DNA of 64,000 bases from RYN-230 sp963768945 (GCA_963768945.1 CAVYJW010000006.1:977299-1041298); one strand, 5' to 3'; counted from the first letter of the stretch, positions 42,301 to 51,148 are shown. Notes: generated by a model not told the origin, from the sequence alone. Numbers and translations: made by a program.

Positions 42301-42927
42301 TTACTTCGAGTAGTACTCGACGATGAGCTGTTCCTGGACCTGGGTGTCGATCTGGGCCCGGGCCGGCAGGGTGTGGATCAGGATGCGCATCCGGTCCGGG
42401 ATGACTTCCATCCAGGCGGGAGACGGCCGCTCGCCGGCTTCGGCGCGCGCCACCACCATCGGGGTCAGCTCCATCGAGCCCGGCTTGACCTCGATGATGT
42501 CGTTCTCGCTCACCCGGTAGGACGGAATGTCCACCTTCTTGCCGTTGACCACGAAGTGGCCGTGGCGGACCAGCTGGCGGGCCATATCGCGGCTTTTGGC
42601 GAATCCAGCCCGGTACACCACGTTGTCCAGGCGGCTCTCCAGGATCTGGAGCAGGTTCTCACCAGTCATGCCGCGCTTGCGGGTGGCTTCCTCGTAGTAA
42701 CCGTGGAACTGCCGCTCGAGAATGCCGTAGACCCGGCGGGCCTTCTGCTTCTCCCGGATCTGGAGCAGGTACTCGCTCTCCTTGGGCCGGTTGCGGCCGT
42801 GCTCACCCGGCGGGTAGGGCCGGATCTCAATGGGGCACTTAGGCGAATCGCACTTGGCGCCCTTCAGGAAGAGCTTCATCTTCTCGCGGCGGCAGAGCTT
42901 GCAGTCCGCCCCTGTGTATCGAGCCAT
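42301..42927 (-). CDS. rpsD: 30S ribosomal protein uS4, zinc-binding form
   Basis: 208 aa. Cys9, Cys12, Cys26 and Cys31 (CKLC and CDSPKC) form a zinc knuckle near the N-terminus, then the S4 RNA-binding domain ESRLDNVVYRAGFAKSRDMAR follows. uS4 helps nucleate 30S assembly. The 133 nt before rpoA include no gene. Confidence 0.97.
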   Translation of the reverse strand: MARYTGADCKLCRREKMKLFLKGAKCDSPKCPIEIRPYPPGEHGRNRPKESEYLLQIREKQKARRVYGILERQFHGYYEEATRKRGMTGENLLQILESRLDNVVYRAGFAKSRDMARQLVRHGHFVVNGKKVDIPSYRVSENDIIEVKPGSMELTPMVVARAEAGERPSPAWMEVIPDRMRILIHTLPARAQIDTQVQEQLIVEYYSK

Positions 42928-42941
42928 CTAAGCGCTACTCC

Positions 42942-43343
42942 TCAGACCCGGCGCCGCTTGGGCGGGCGGCAGCCATTGTGCGGAACCGGGGTGACGTCCT
43001 GGATCGAGCCGACCTCCAGGCCGGTCGCCTGCAGCGACCGGATGGCGGTCTCCCGTCCGGACCCAGGACCCTTGACGAACACGTCAACCTTGCGCATGCC
43101 GTGCTCCATGGCACGGCGCGCCGCGGCCTCGGCCGCCATCTGCGCCGCGAACGGCGTGGACTTGCGTGATCCCTTGAACCCGACCTGGCCGGACGAGGCC
43201 CAGGAAATGACGTTGCCTACCGGGTCGGTGATCGAGACGATGGTGTTGTTGAACGTGCTCCTGATGTGGGCGTGCCCGTGAGCGACGTTCTTCCGTTCTT
43301 TGCGGCGCACCTTCTTGGCGCCGGTGCGGCTCTTTGGCGGCAT
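42942..43343 (-). CDS. rpsK: 30S ribosomal protein uS11
   Basis: 133 aa. GHAHIRSTFNNTIVSITD, FKGSRKSTPFAAQMA and the basic end HNGCRPPKRRRV are typical. It lies on the 30S platform near the mRNA exit. It is 15 nt from rpsD. Confidence 0.98.
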   Translation of the reverse strand: MPPKSRTGAKKVRRKERKNVAHGHAHIRSTFNNTIVSITDPVGNVISWASSGQVGFKGSRKSTPFAAQMAAEAAARRAMEHGMRKVDVFVKGPGSGRETAIRSLQATGLEVGSIQDVTPVPHNGCRPPKRRRV

Positions 43344-43430
43344 CTGCTTCCTATTCAGTGAGGTCGTCGGTCCGCAGTGTGGCCCGGGCCCGGTGGTGTG
43401 GCCCCGGCCAGCAGTGGCAACGGGCGCGGA

Positions 43431-43811
43431 CTACTTCTTCCCGGCCTTCTTCTTGCCGGCCACTGTCTTCTTCCTGCCCTTACGGGTGCGGGCGTTCGTC
43501 TGGGTGCGCTGGCCGTGCACCGGCAGCCCACGGCGATGACGAATGCCCTGATAACACCCGATTTCGATCTTCCGACGGATGTCCGCCTGCACCTCACGGC
43601 GCAGATCGCCTTCGACCCGGTAGGTCGCTTCGATCCAGTCACGGAGACGGACCAGGTCGTCCTCTCCGAGTTCGTGGACCCGGGTGTCGCCGCTGACGCC
43701 AGTGGCGCTCAGCGTCTCGTGCGCACGGGTGCGCCCGATGCCGTAGATGTACGTAAGAGCGACCTCCAGCCGCTTATCGCGGGGGAGGTCAACGCCAACG
43801 AGGCGTGCCAT
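43431..43811 (-). CDS. rpsM: 30S ribosomal protein uS13
   Basis: 126 aa. MARLVGVDLPRDKRLEVALT at the start and GIRHRRGLPVHGQRTQTNAR near the end are diagnostic. The basic tail (KKTVAGKKKAGKK) contacts P-site tRNA. It is separated from rpsK by 87 nt. Confidence 0.98.
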   Translation of the reverse strand: MARLVGVDLPRDKRLEVALTYIYGIGRTRAHETLSATGVSGDTRVHELGEDDLVRLRDWIEATYRVEGDLRREVQADIRRKIEIGCYQGIRHRRGLPVHGQRTQTNARTRKGRKKTVAGKKKAGKK

Positions 43812-43953
43812 GGGCGGGCAGTTCTCCTTTTCGTCGAGGAGGCCTGCGCAACCGCTCCCCCGCCCCTGCCCGGGCCGGGCCCCGGCCTCCTACCGGGGGT
43901 AACCCGTGCGCGGCTGGTGCCGCACACGGGCTGCGGTGCGTGTGGGTCGGGCG

Positions 43954-44067
43954 TCAGCCCTGGCGCTGCTTGTGCCGCGGGTCAGAGCAGATGACCATAA
44001 CGCGGCCATGCCGCCTGATCACACGGCACTTGCTGCAAATCTTCTTCACACTCGGCTTGACCTTCAA
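43954..44067 (-). CDS. rpmJ: 50S ribosomal protein bL36, zinc-binding form
   Basis: A 37-aa protein read directly from the sequence: KVKPSVKKICSKCRVIRR, then the end CSDPRHKQRQG. Cys11, Cys14, Cys27 and His32 bind zinc (C+ form). The start is TTG 44067, with GGAGGAGG 5 nt upstream. Order infA-rpmJ-rpsM is standard. Confidence 0.93.
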   Translation of the reverse strand: MKVKPSVKKICSKCRVIRRHGRVMVICSDPRHKQRQG

Positions 44068-44115
44068 CGTGGCCTCCTCCGGCGCTGGGACGGGTCAATG
44101 TCCTGCGTCAGTCCG

Positions 44116-44337
44116 TTACTTGTACCGGTAGACAATCCGGCCACGGCTCAGGTCGTACGGGCTCAGCTCAACGACTACCCGGTCATCGGGCAGAATGCGG
44201 ATGTAGTGCATCCGCATCTTCCCGCTGATGTGGGCGAGGACCTTGTGCCCATTGTCTAGCTCCACCCGGAAGAAGGCATTGGGAAGTGACTCGACGATCC
44301 TGCCCTCGATCTCGATGGCGCCGTCCTTTTTGGGCAT
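44116..44337 (-). CDS. infA: translation initiation factor IF-1
   Basis: 73 aa, one OB fold (KKDGAIEIEGRIVESLPNAF, GHKVLAHISGKMRMHYIRIL, ending VYRYK). Binds the A site of the 30S during initiation. The upstream space 44338-44634 should hold its promoter, and a DUF1707 gene stands where map is usual. Confidence 0.98.
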   Translation of the reverse strand: MPKKDGAIEIEGRIVESLPNAFFRVELDNGHKVLAHISGKMRMHYIRILPDDRVVVELSPYDLSRGRIVYRYK

Positions 44338-44465
44338 GTCCTCCGCGCTTCACTGTCGGGCCCGCTCGCCACCGGCGACGGTGTGCAGGCGGGTGTTGTC
44401 TACGTTCTTGTCGTGGTGCATCCCAGCACTGTGCCGAACCAGGAATGCGTGATCTAGTTCCCGTA

Positions 44466-44560
44466 CTCGTGAGGCGACCGGCAAAAGCCAGCACAGGGCA
44501 ACTCACGAGCCGCAGCAGAGTCTACGCGACCCTGCCTGACATTGCGAACCAGAGGCAGGG
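44466..44560 (-). promoter_or_regulatory. candidate infA promoter with inverted repeats
   Basis: On the minus strand TTCGCA (44543-44548) and TAGACT (44519-44524) are 18 nt apart and match a principal-sigma promoter moderately. CCCTGCCT (44530-44537) and AGGCAGGG (44553-44560) form an inverted repeat across the -35 region. In the transcribed leader CTCACGAG (44502-44509) and CTCGTGAG (44466-44473) can form a stem. The rest of 44338-44634 shows no gene. Confidence 0.4.
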
Positions 44561-44634
44561 CCGGAAAATTCCCGTCCCCGCGCCCTTCCGGGCCTTTCCC
44601 TACACCCTACTCCAGGGAGCCCATTCCCCCGGGC

Positions 44635-44901
44635 CTATTCGCCGGGGCGCTGCCAGGGGAGCGGCACATTGCCGGTACGGCCGCGGCGCAGCTTGGCGTC
44701 GGGCAGCTCGTACAGGTCGATCCCGGGCAGATCGGCCATCAGCTCGTCCAGCTGGCCCAGCGTCCTCGCCTCGTAGACCAGGTCCAGCCGCTCGTGGAAC
44801 TCCTCAGCGGTGAGCCGCCCGGCGGCAAGATGCTCGCGCAGCAGCGCTGCGGTGCGGTCGCGGTCCGCGTCGGACGCGCGGATCTTCGGATCGCTCGGCA
44901 T
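44635..44901 (-). CDS. DUF1707 domain protein
   Basis: An 88-aa protein. IRASDADRDRTAALLREHLA and GRLTAEEFHERLDLVYEART fit the DUF1707/SHOCT-like small domain found in many actinobacterial proteins, often at the front of a membrane protein; here it stands alone with no membrane segment. ATG 44901 has AGGAGG 6 nt upstream. It lies where map is normally found between adk and infA, so it may be co-transcribed with adk. Confidence 0.85.
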   Translation of the reverse strand: MPSDPKIRASDADRDRTAALLREHLAAGRLTAEEFHERLDLVYEARTLGQLDELMADLPGIDLYELPDAKLRRGRTGNVPLPWQRPGE

Positions 44902-44946
44902 CCGCAACCTCCTGAGATCTCTCTGTCCACCGTACCTAGGAGGCGT

Positions 44947-45600
44947 TCAGCGGATGAACCGCCGCAGCGCGCTGAGGGCCCGCTCGGTGATCTCGTCCAC
45001 CGGGCCGGTGGCGTCGATGCCGAGCAACATGCCCTCGTCCGCGTAGAACGCGACGAGCGGGGCGGTCTGTTCCTGGTAGACCTCGATCCGGTGCCGGATG
45101 GTCTCTTCGCGGTCGTCGTCGCGCTGGAACAGTTCGCCCCCGCAGTCGTCGCACCGGTCCCGGCGCGCGGGCGGATCGAACAGCACGTGCCAGACCCGCC
45201 CGCAGCGGCGGCAGGTCCGGCGGCCCGACAGCCGCCGTACTACCTCGTCGTCGTCCACCACGAGTTCCAGGACCACGTCCAGCCGGGTATCCCAGGCCGC
45301 GAGCATCTTCTTGAGCGTCTCGGCCTGCGGGACGGTCCGCGGGAACCCGTCCAGCAGGAATCCCGACTGCGTGTCGTCTTCCTGCAGCCGGTCAGTGACC
45401 ATGGCGATGGTCACCTCGTCGGGAACCAGGTCGCCGCGTCCCATGAACGCCTGGGCGCGGCGGCCGAGCGCCGTCCCCTGGCTGACATTGGTTCGGAAGA
45501 TGTCACCTGTCGAAATCTTCGGGATGGACAGATGCGACGCTATGAACTGGGCCTGTGTCCCCTTGCCCGCACCGGGGGGCCCGACGAGGACGACGCGCAC
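44947..45600 (-). CDS. adk: adenylate kinase
   Basis: Balances ATP, ADP and AMP. The 217-aa protein has the P-loop GPPGAGKGT (7-15), GFPRTVPQAE, and a zinc-type LID with CRRCGRVWH and CDDCGG, i.e. four cysteines. GTG 45600 overlaps the secY stop by one base. It shares an operon with secY. Confidence 0.97.
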   Translation of the reverse strand: MRVVLVGPPGAGKGTQAQFIASHLSIPKISTGDIFRTNVSQGTALGRRAQAFMGRGDLVPDEVTIAMVTDRLQEDDTQSGFLLDGFPRTVPQAETLKKMLAAWDTRLDVVLELVVDDDEVVRRLSGRRTCRRCGRVWHVLFDPPARRDRCDDCGGELFQRDDDREETIRHRIEVYQEQTAPLVAFYADEGMLLGIDATGPVDEITERALSALRRFIR

Positions 45601-46919
45601 TATCGCAGGAAGCCCTCATAATTGCGCTGCTGCAACTGGCTCTCGATCTGCTTCACCGTGTCGAGTCCCACCCCTACCGCGATCAGGATGCTGGTTCCGC
45701 CGAACGGGAACTGGCTCCCGACCCCGAGCAGCGCGAACGCAACCATCGGGACGAGGGCGATGAGGCCCAGGTACAGGGAACCGGGGGCCGTGAGCCGGTT
45801 GAGCACGTAGTTCAGGTACTGGGCGGTTGGCCGCCCAGGGCGGATGCCGGGGATGAACCCGCCGTACTTCTTCATGTTGTCCGCCACCTCGGTCGGGTTG
45901 AACGTGATGGACACGTAGAAGTACGTGAAGAACACGATCAGGACGAAGAACAATCCCATGTACAGCGAGGAGTCGCCGGTGGTCCCGGTGCCCAGGTACT
46001 TCTCCACGAACGTGACCCAGCCCGCCGGGTGGGTCTTGCTGCCGAACAGCGTGGCGGCCAGTTCCGGGATGTAGAGCAGCGACGAGGCGAAGATAACCGG
46101 GATGACACCGGCCTGGTTCACCTTCAGCGGGATGTAGGTGGAGGTCCCGCCGTACATCTTGCGGCCCACCATCCGCTTGGCGTACTGGACCGGGATCCGG
46201 CGCTGAGCCTGCTCCATGAAGACCACGAAGGCCACGATCCCGACCCCGACCGCCAGGACGATGGCCAGCACGAACCCGCCCTTGACCTTGAAGACGTCGG
46301 CCAGGTAACCGAACATCTGGGAGATGACCGTGGTGAAGATGAGCACCGACATGCCGTTGCCCACGCCCCGGTCGGTGATCAGCTCGCCGAGCCACATGAT
46401 GACCGCGGTGCCGGCGGTCATGCAGATGACCATGGTGGTGATGGTGTACACCGACGAGTTCGGGATCAGCGGCTCGGTGCAGTTGGGGAACAGGTTGCCG
46501 GACCGGGCGAACGCGATGATCCCGGTGGACTGGAGAATGGCCAGCCCGACCGTGAGGTACCGGGTGTACTGGGTGATCTTGGCCTGGCCGGCCTGGCCCT
46601 CCTGGCGCAGGGTCTCCAGCCGCGGGATCACCACGGCCAGCAGCTGGAGGATGATGCTGGCCGTGATGTACGGCATGATGCCGAGGGCGAATACCGATAG
46701 CCTGAGGAGTGCGCCGCCGCTGAACAAGTTCACGAGCTGGTAGACGCCCGCCGCACTGCTCGACTTCTCCAGGCCGGTACAGAACGTCACGGCCTTCTCG
46801 GAGATGCCCGGGGTGGGAATGGCCGCGCCAAACCGGAAGAGAGCCAGGATCCCCAGCGTGAACAGCAGCTTCTTGCGCAGGTCAGGCGTCCGGAAGGCCC
46901 GGAGGAACGCGGTCAGCAT
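45600..46919 (-). CDS. secY: preprotein translocase subunit SecY
   Basis: The 439-aa core of the Sec channel with ten membrane helices. It starts TAFLRAFRTPDLRKKLLFTL and has GIMPYITASIILQLL and RPTAQYLNYVLNRLT. A terminator-like hairpin separates it from rplO, so its transcription may be partly independent of the spc operon. Bases 46920-47087 form its leader. Confidence 0.98.
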   Translation of the reverse strand: MLTAFLRAFRTPDLRKKLLFTLGILALFRFGAAIPTPGISEKAVTFCTGLEKSSSAAGVYQLVNLFSGGALLRLSVFALGIMPYITASIILQLLAVVIPRLETLRQEGQAGQAKITQYTRYLTVGLAILQSTGIIAFARSGNLFPNCTEPLIPNSSVYTITTMVICMTAGTAVIMWLGELITDRGVGNGMSVLIFTTVISQMFGYLADVFKVKGGFVLAIVLAVGVGIVAFVVFMEQAQRRIPVQYAKRMVGRKMYGGTSTYIPLKVNQAGVIPVIFASSLLYIPELAATLFGSKTHPAGWVTFVEKYLGTGTTGDSSLYMGLFFVLIVFFTYFYVSITFNPTEVADNMKKYGGFIPGIRPGRPTAQYLNYVLNRLTAPGSLYLGLIALVPMVAFALLGVGSQFPFGGTSILIAVGVGLDTVKQIESQLQQRNYEGFLR

Positions 46920-47087
46920 GCGCCGTCCTCAACTAGATGGGTCAACGGGGTGGTGCCGCGCCTTCCCGAGGGGTGGCGGCGACGGCCGGTGCGCCGCAGT
47001 GTAACGCGTCCGTAGCACTGAAACAGCCCTCGCGTGAGCGGATAGTAGCGCGGAAAGTAACTGTGCGCTGCTGGCCGGTGGACAACG

Positions 47088-47138
47088 TGCCGTCCAGGCG
47101 GCGGCTCCGGGCAGGCCCGGGCCGCCGCCTGGACGGCA
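47088..47138 (-). terminator. long hairpin after rplO
   Basis: GCCGTCCAGGCGGCGG (47089-47104) pairs perfectly with 47122-47137; adding T47088-A47138 and C47105-G47121 gives 18 pairs around a 15-nt loop. It lies 7 nt beyond the rplO stop. No U-run follows. It likely ends or slows the spc transcript before secY. Confidence 0.65.
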
Positions 47139-47144
47139 ACCGCA

Positions 47145-47585
47145 TCACAGCTCAGTGACGGTTCCCCCGGCTGCGGTGATCTTCTCCCGGGCGGAGGCCG
47201 AGAACGCATGGGCGGTCACCCTCAGTGCCGTCCCGGCGTCTCCCTCACCGAGCACCTTGATCAGCTCGCCCGGGCGCACCGCGCCCTTGGCCACCAGGTC
47301 TTCCGGGGTCACGTCGCCACCCTGCGGGTACAGCTCGGTGAGCCGGCCGGTGTTGATCACCTGGTAGGTGGTCTTGAATGGCAGGTTGGAGAAGCCCCTC
47401 AGCTTCGGCACCCGGCGCTGGAGCGGCATCTGGCCGCCCTCGAAGCCCAAGTGCACCTGCCCGCGGGCCTTGGTTCCCTTGGTCCCGCGGCCCGCGGTCT
47501 TTCCCTTGGATGCCTCACCGCGGCCGACCCGGGTGCGCGCGGTGCGCGAGCCCGGGGCCGGGCGGAGGTGGTGGATCCTCAGCAT
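47145..47585 (-). CDS. rplO: 50S ribosomal protein uL15
   Basis: 146 aa. IHHLRPAPGSRTARTRVGRG, then GFEGGQMPLQRRVPKLRGF is diagnostic. Late-assembling protein near the central protuberance. It begins 2 nt after the rpmD stop. Confidence 0.97.
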   Translation of the reverse strand: MLRIHHLRPAPGSRTARTRVGRGEASKGKTAGRGTKGTKARGQVHLGFEGGQMPLQRRVPKLRGFSNLPFKTTYQVINTGRLTELYPQGGDVTPEDLVAKGAVRPGELIKVLGEGDAGTALRVTAHAFSASAREKITAAGGTVTEL

Positions 47586-47586
47586 G

Positions 47587-47769
47587 TCAGTCGACCTCCT
47601 CGACGGTGACGAGGTGCCGCACCGCGTAGATCATGCCGCGGAACTCGGGCCGGTCGTCCTTGACGACCACGTGCCCGATCCGCTTCAGCCCGAGCGACCG
47701 CAAGGACGCCCGCTGCTCCTTCGTCCCCCCGATCTCCGACCGGGTCTGGGTTACCTTCAGCTGTGCCAT
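47587..47769 (-). CDS. rpmD: 50S ribosomal protein uL30
   Basis: 60 aa. AQLKVTQTRSEIGGTKEQRA and SLGLKRIGHVVV are typical. ATG 47769 is preferred over the adjacent ATG 47772 because GGAGG is then better spaced. Confidence 0.95.
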   Translation of the reverse strand: MAQLKVTQTRSEIGGTKEQRASLRSLGLKRIGHVVVKDDRPEFRGMIYAVRHLVTVEEVD

Positions 47770-47782
47770 CATCGGCCTCCGC

Positions 47783-48406
47783 TCAGCTGTTCCCGGACGC
47801 GGCGCCGGTCGCGGCCGCCGCTGCGCGGGCGCGCAGCATGGCCGCCGGGGCCACGTCCTCGATCGGGAGCCCGCGGCGGGCGGCGATTTCCTCGGGGCGC
47901 TTCAGGCTCTTCAGCGCGGCCACCGTCGCGTGCACGACGTTGATCGGGTTGGACGAGCCCAGGGACCGGGACAGCACGTCGTGCACCCCGGCGCACTCCA
48001 GCACGGCACGCACCGGGCCACCGGCGATGACGCCGGTACCGGGGCTGGCCGGCTTCAGCAGCACCACGCCCGCGGACTCCTCGCCCTGGACGGTGTGCGG
48101 GATCGTGCCGGCGATCCGGGGCACGCGGAAGAACGACTTCTTGGCTGCCTCGACGCCCTTGGCGATGGCTGCGGGCACTTCCTTGGCCTTGCCGTAGCCG
48201 ACGCCGACCATGCCATTGCCGTCTCCGACGATGACGAGGGCGGTGAAGCTGAACCGCCGGCCGCCCTGGACGACCTTGGCCACCCGGTTGATGGTGACGA
48301 CCCGCTCAAGGTAAGCGGTGCCCTTGTCGGCGCCGCCGCCGCGGCGGTCGTCACGGCGGTCACGCCGTTCACCGCCGCCGCCGCCACGCCGCGGAGCTCC
48401 TGCCAT
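47783..48406 (-). CDS. rpsE: 30S ribosomal protein uS5
   Basis: 207 aa. The core starts near residue 30 (AYLERVVTINRVAKVVQGGR) and has GYGKAKEVPAAIAKGVEAAK. The first 28 residues are an Arg/Gly-rich extension and the end is Ala-rich. uS5 shapes decoding fidelity. Confidence 0.97.
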   Translation of the reverse strand: MAGAPRRGGGGGERRDRRDDRRGGGADKGTAYLERVVTINRVAKVVQGGRRFSFTALVIVGDGNGMVGVGYGKAKEVPAAIAKGVEAAKKSFFRVPRIAGTIPHTVQGEESAGVVLLKPASPGTGVIAGGPVRAVLECAGVHDVLSRSLGSSNPINVVHATVAALKSLKRPEEIAARRGLPIEDVAPAAMLRARAAAAATGAASGNS

Positions 48407-48527
48407 CAGATGTTCCTTCTCTCGTCTATCTCAGCGCTCAGTGTTGGCCGGGAGTTCCCGTTATTCAGAAACGACCCGCGAGCCCGGGCCTGGCGGCCCG
48501 GGCTCGCCAGCCGGCTGCGAACAACGC

Positions 48528-48902
48528 TCACAGGTCCAGCCCGCCTTCGCGTGCCGCGTCGGCGAGGGCGGCGATCCGGCCGTGGTAGGCCCAGCCGCTC
48601 CGGTCGAAGACGGCAGCGGAGACCCCGGCCGCCCGCGCCCGCTCGGCGAGCAGCGTGCCGACCTGACGGGCCTTGGCCGTCTTGTCCCCGCTGGTCTCCC
48701 GGAGCGCCTCTTCCAGGGTAGATGCGTACGCGACCGTCCGGCCCACGCTGTCGTCGATCAGCTGGACGGACGTGTGCCGGGCGGACCGGGTGACGGTCAG
48801 CCTGGGCCGCTCCGCACTGCCCATGACCTTCCTGCGGACCCGCGTGTGCCGCCGCGTCCGCGCGGCGGTGCGTCCCGGGGCCCGGGTCTTCGTGACAGCC
48901 AT
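48528..48902 (-). CDS. rplR: 50S ribosomal protein uL18
   Basis: 124 aa. RKVMGSAERPRLTVTRSARH and the end GRIAALADAAREGGLDL fit L18, which binds 5S rRNA. The 121-nt gap to rpsE shows no gene. Confidence 0.96.
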   Translation of the reverse strand: MAVTKTRAPGRTAARTRRHTRVRRKVMGSAERPRLTVTRSARHTSVQLIDDSVGRTVAYASTLEEALRETSGDKTAKARQVGTLLAERARAAGVSAAVFDRSGWAYHGRIAALADAAREGGLDL

Positions 48903-48905
48903 TGC

Positions 48906-49442
48906 TTACTTACCAGCCTTCCCGACCTTGCGGCGGACCTGCTCACCCTGGTACCGGATGCCCTTGCCCTTGTACGGGTCAGGCTTGCGCAGCTTCCGTA
49001 TGTTGGCCGCGACCTCGCCCACCTGCTGCTTGTCGATTCCCTCAACGACAAGCCGCGTGGGTGTCTCGACGCGGAACGTGATTCCGTCCGGCGGGACAAC
49101 GGTCACGGGGTGGCTGAAGCCGAGCGCGAACTCCAGGTTCGAGCCTCGTGCCTGCACCCGGTAACCCACGCCGATGATCTCGAGGGTCTTGCTGTAGCCC
49201 TGGGTCACCCCGGTCACCATGTTGGCCACCAGGGTGCGGGACAGCCCGTGGAGTGCGCGCACCTTACCCTCGTCGTTCGGGCGGGTCACCCTCAGGGTGC
49301 CGTCCTCCCGCGAGATCTCGATGGGCGGGCTGAGCTCCAGCGCCAGGCTGCCCCTGGGGCCCTGGACGCTGACCTCACGGCCGTTGATCGTGACATCGAC
49401 GCCCCCGGGGATCTCCACGGGGAGCCGTCCGATTCGTGACAT
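48906..49442 (-). CDS. rplF: 50S ribosomal protein uL6
   Basis: 178 aa, two repeated L6 domains. SRIGRLPVEIPGGVDVTING starts it; the C-terminal signature is KPDPYKGKGIRY. Sits near the factor-binding site. Confidence 0.97.
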   Translation of the reverse strand: MSRIGRLPVEIPGGVDVTINGREVSVQGPRGSLALELSPPIEISREDGTLRVTRPNDEGKVRALHGLSRTLVANMVTGVTQGYSKTLEIIGVGYRVQARGSNLEFALGFSHPVTVVPPDGITFRVETPTRLVVEGIDKQQVGEVAANIRKLRKPDPYKGKGIRYQGEQVRRKVGKAGK

Positions 49443-49452
49443 CGCGGTCTCC

Positions 49453-49851
49453 CTACCAGACGTAGGCGAGGACTTCCCCGCCTACCCCGCGCTTGTTCGC
49501 CTGCTTGTCGGTCATCAGGCCGTTGGAGGTGGAGATGATCGCGACGCCGAGCCCGCCGAGCACCCGGGGCAGGTTGTCCTTCTTGGCGTACACCCGCAGG
49601 CCAGGCTTGGAGACCCGCTTGATGCCCGCGATGGAACGCTCCCGGGTCGGCCCGAACTTCAGGGACAGCACGAGGCTCTTGCCTACCTCGGCGTCCTCCA
49701 CGGTGTAGCCCGCGATGTAACCCTCCTGCTGGAGGATCTGCGCGATCCGGACCTTGATCGTGGAACTGGGCATGCCCACGGTGTCGTGGTACGCCGAGTT
49801 GGCGTTGCGCAGACGGGTCAGCATGTCTGCGATCGGGTCGGTCATTGACAT
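49453..49851 (-). CDS. rpsH: 30S ribosomal protein uS8
   Basis: 132 aa. TDPIADMLTRLRNANSAYHD begins the fold; the end GVGGEVLAYVW is typical. Binds the central domain of 16S rRNA. ATG 49851 gives the MSMTDP start seen in related actinobacteria; ATG 49845 is possible. Confidence 0.97.
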   Translation of the reverse strand: MSMTDPIADMLTRLRNANSAYHDTVGMPSSTIKVRIAQILQQEGYIAGYTVEDAEVGKSLVLSLKFGPTRERSIAGIKRVSKPGLRVYAKKDNLPRVLGGLGVAIISTSNGLMTDKQANKRGVGGEVLAYVW

Positions 49852-49982
49852 GGCCTGAGGGCCCTCCTCGCCGTGGTTTCCCGCAGGACCTGCGGCGCGG
49901 TCAGTGGGCGCGGCTCGCGCCCAGGGTGGTCAGCGGCCGGTGCGCGCGTGCGCGCCGGCCTGGTCGGCAGCCGCGGCTGCGG

Positions 49983-50168
49983 CTACCAGCTGGACTTCGT
50001 GATGCCCGGCAGCTCACCGCGGTGGGCCATCGAGCGGAAGCAGATCCGGCACAGGCCGAACCTGCGGTACACGGCGCGCGGACGCCCGCAGCGGGTACAC
50101 CGCGTGTACCCACGCACCTTGAACTTGGGCGTCCTGTTCGCCTTGACGACTAGCGCCTTCTTAGCCAC
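49983..50168 (-). CDS. rpsN: 30S ribosomal protein uS14, zinc type (type Z)
   Basis: 61 aa. Two CxxC pairs (CTRC and CRIC) bind zinc. AKKALVVKANRTPKFKVRGY is the start. This is the short C+ paralogue; a zinc-free copy is not in the window. It is 4 nt after rplE. Confidence 0.97.
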   Translation of the reverse strand: MAKKALVVKANRTPKFKVRGYTRCTRCGRPRAVYRRFGLCRICFRSMAHRGELPGITKSSW

Positions 50169-50171
50169 TCC

Positions 50172-50759
50172 TCAGCTCTCCTTGAACGGGAATCCGAGCC
50201 GCCGCAGCAGCGCGCGGCCCTCATCGTCGGTGGGCGCCGTGGTCACGAGCGTCACGTCCATGCCGCGCTGACGGTCCACCTTGTCGGCGTCGATCTCATG
50301 GAACATGAGCTGCTCGTTCAGCCCGAACGTATAGTTCCCCCGGCCGTCGAACTGCCGGTCGGACAGGCCGCGGAAGTCACGGATCCGTGGCAGGGCCAGC
50401 GACAGCAGCCGGTCGCAGAACTCCCACATCCGGTCGCCGCGGAGCGTCACGTGCGCGCCGATGGGCATGCCCTCGCGCAGCTTGAACTGGGCGATCGACT
50501 TCCGGGCCCGGGCGATCGCGGGCTTCTGCCCGGTGATCACCGCCAGGTCCCGGACCGCGCCGTCGATCAGCTTGGCGTCGCGGGCCGCCTCGCCGACCCC
50601 CATGTTGACCACGATCTTGGTCAGCGTGGGGATCTGCATCACGTTGGCGTACCCGAACTGCTCGCGGAGGGCCGGGGCGATCTCCTGCCGGTAACGCAGC
50701 TTGAGCCGGGGCGCGGGCACGGGCGTCCGGGTCCGGGGCTCTTCCGTCGTTGTAGTCAT
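50172..50759 (-). CDS. rplE: 50S ribosomal protein uL5
   Basis: 195 aa. Binds 5S rRNA and the P-site tRNA. KIVVNMGVGEAARDAKLIDG and the end GRALLRRLGFPFKES are diagnostic. It overlaps rplX by one base (TGATG). Confidence 0.98.
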   Translation of the reverse strand: MTTTTEEPRTRTPVPAPRLKLRYRQEIAPALREQFGYANVMQIPTLTKIVVNMGVGEAARDAKLIDGAVRDLAVITGQKPAIARARKSIAQFKLREGMPIGAHVTLRGDRMWEFCDRLLSLALPRIRDFRGLSDRQFDGRGNYTFGLNEQLMFHEIDADKVDRQRGMDVTLVTTAPTDDEGRALLRRLGFPFKES

Positions 50760-51148
50760 CAGAAGTCCTTACCGCCCGGGCGGGAGATCCGGACCTTGGT
50801 GCCGTCGTCGTCGTACCGGAACCCGGCACGGGCCGGCTTCTTGGTGTCCGGGTCAACCAGCTGGACGTTGCTCACGTGAATGGGCGCCTCGGTGTTCGTG
50901 ATGCCGCCCTCCTTGGCACCACGAGCGCCCTGGTAGTCCACCTTCTTGTTCTTGCGGACCATGTTGACGCCCTGCACCAGCACGCGCTGCCGCTCGGGGT
51001 CGGCGAGGATGACCGTGCCCTCCCGGCCACGGTCCTTGCCCGCGGTGACCACCACGTGGTCACCCTTCTTGATCTTCATGCGCGGCGGCCTCGCCGGCGC
51101 GCTGTCCTTCTTTGCCATCGCGGCCTTCCTGCGGGAGGTGCTGGTCAT
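50759..51148 (-). CDS. rplX: 50S ribosomal protein uL24
   Basis: Core MKIKKGDHVVVTAGKDRGRE, then EAPIHVSNVQLVDP. Most relatives begin at that Met; here the open frame continues upstream with good ribosome-binding sites both at ATG 51148 (overlaps the rplN stop) and at ATG 51118. The longer form gives 129 aa with a basic, disordered leader. The start is therefore uncertain by 10 to 23 residues. Confidence 0.92.
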   Translation of the reverse strand: MTSTSRRKAAMAKKDSAPARPPRMKIKKGDHVVVTAGKDRGREGTVILADPERQRVLVQGVNMVRKNKKVDYQGARGAKEGGITNTEAPIHVSNVQLVDPDTKKPARAGFRYDDDGTKVRISRPGGKDF

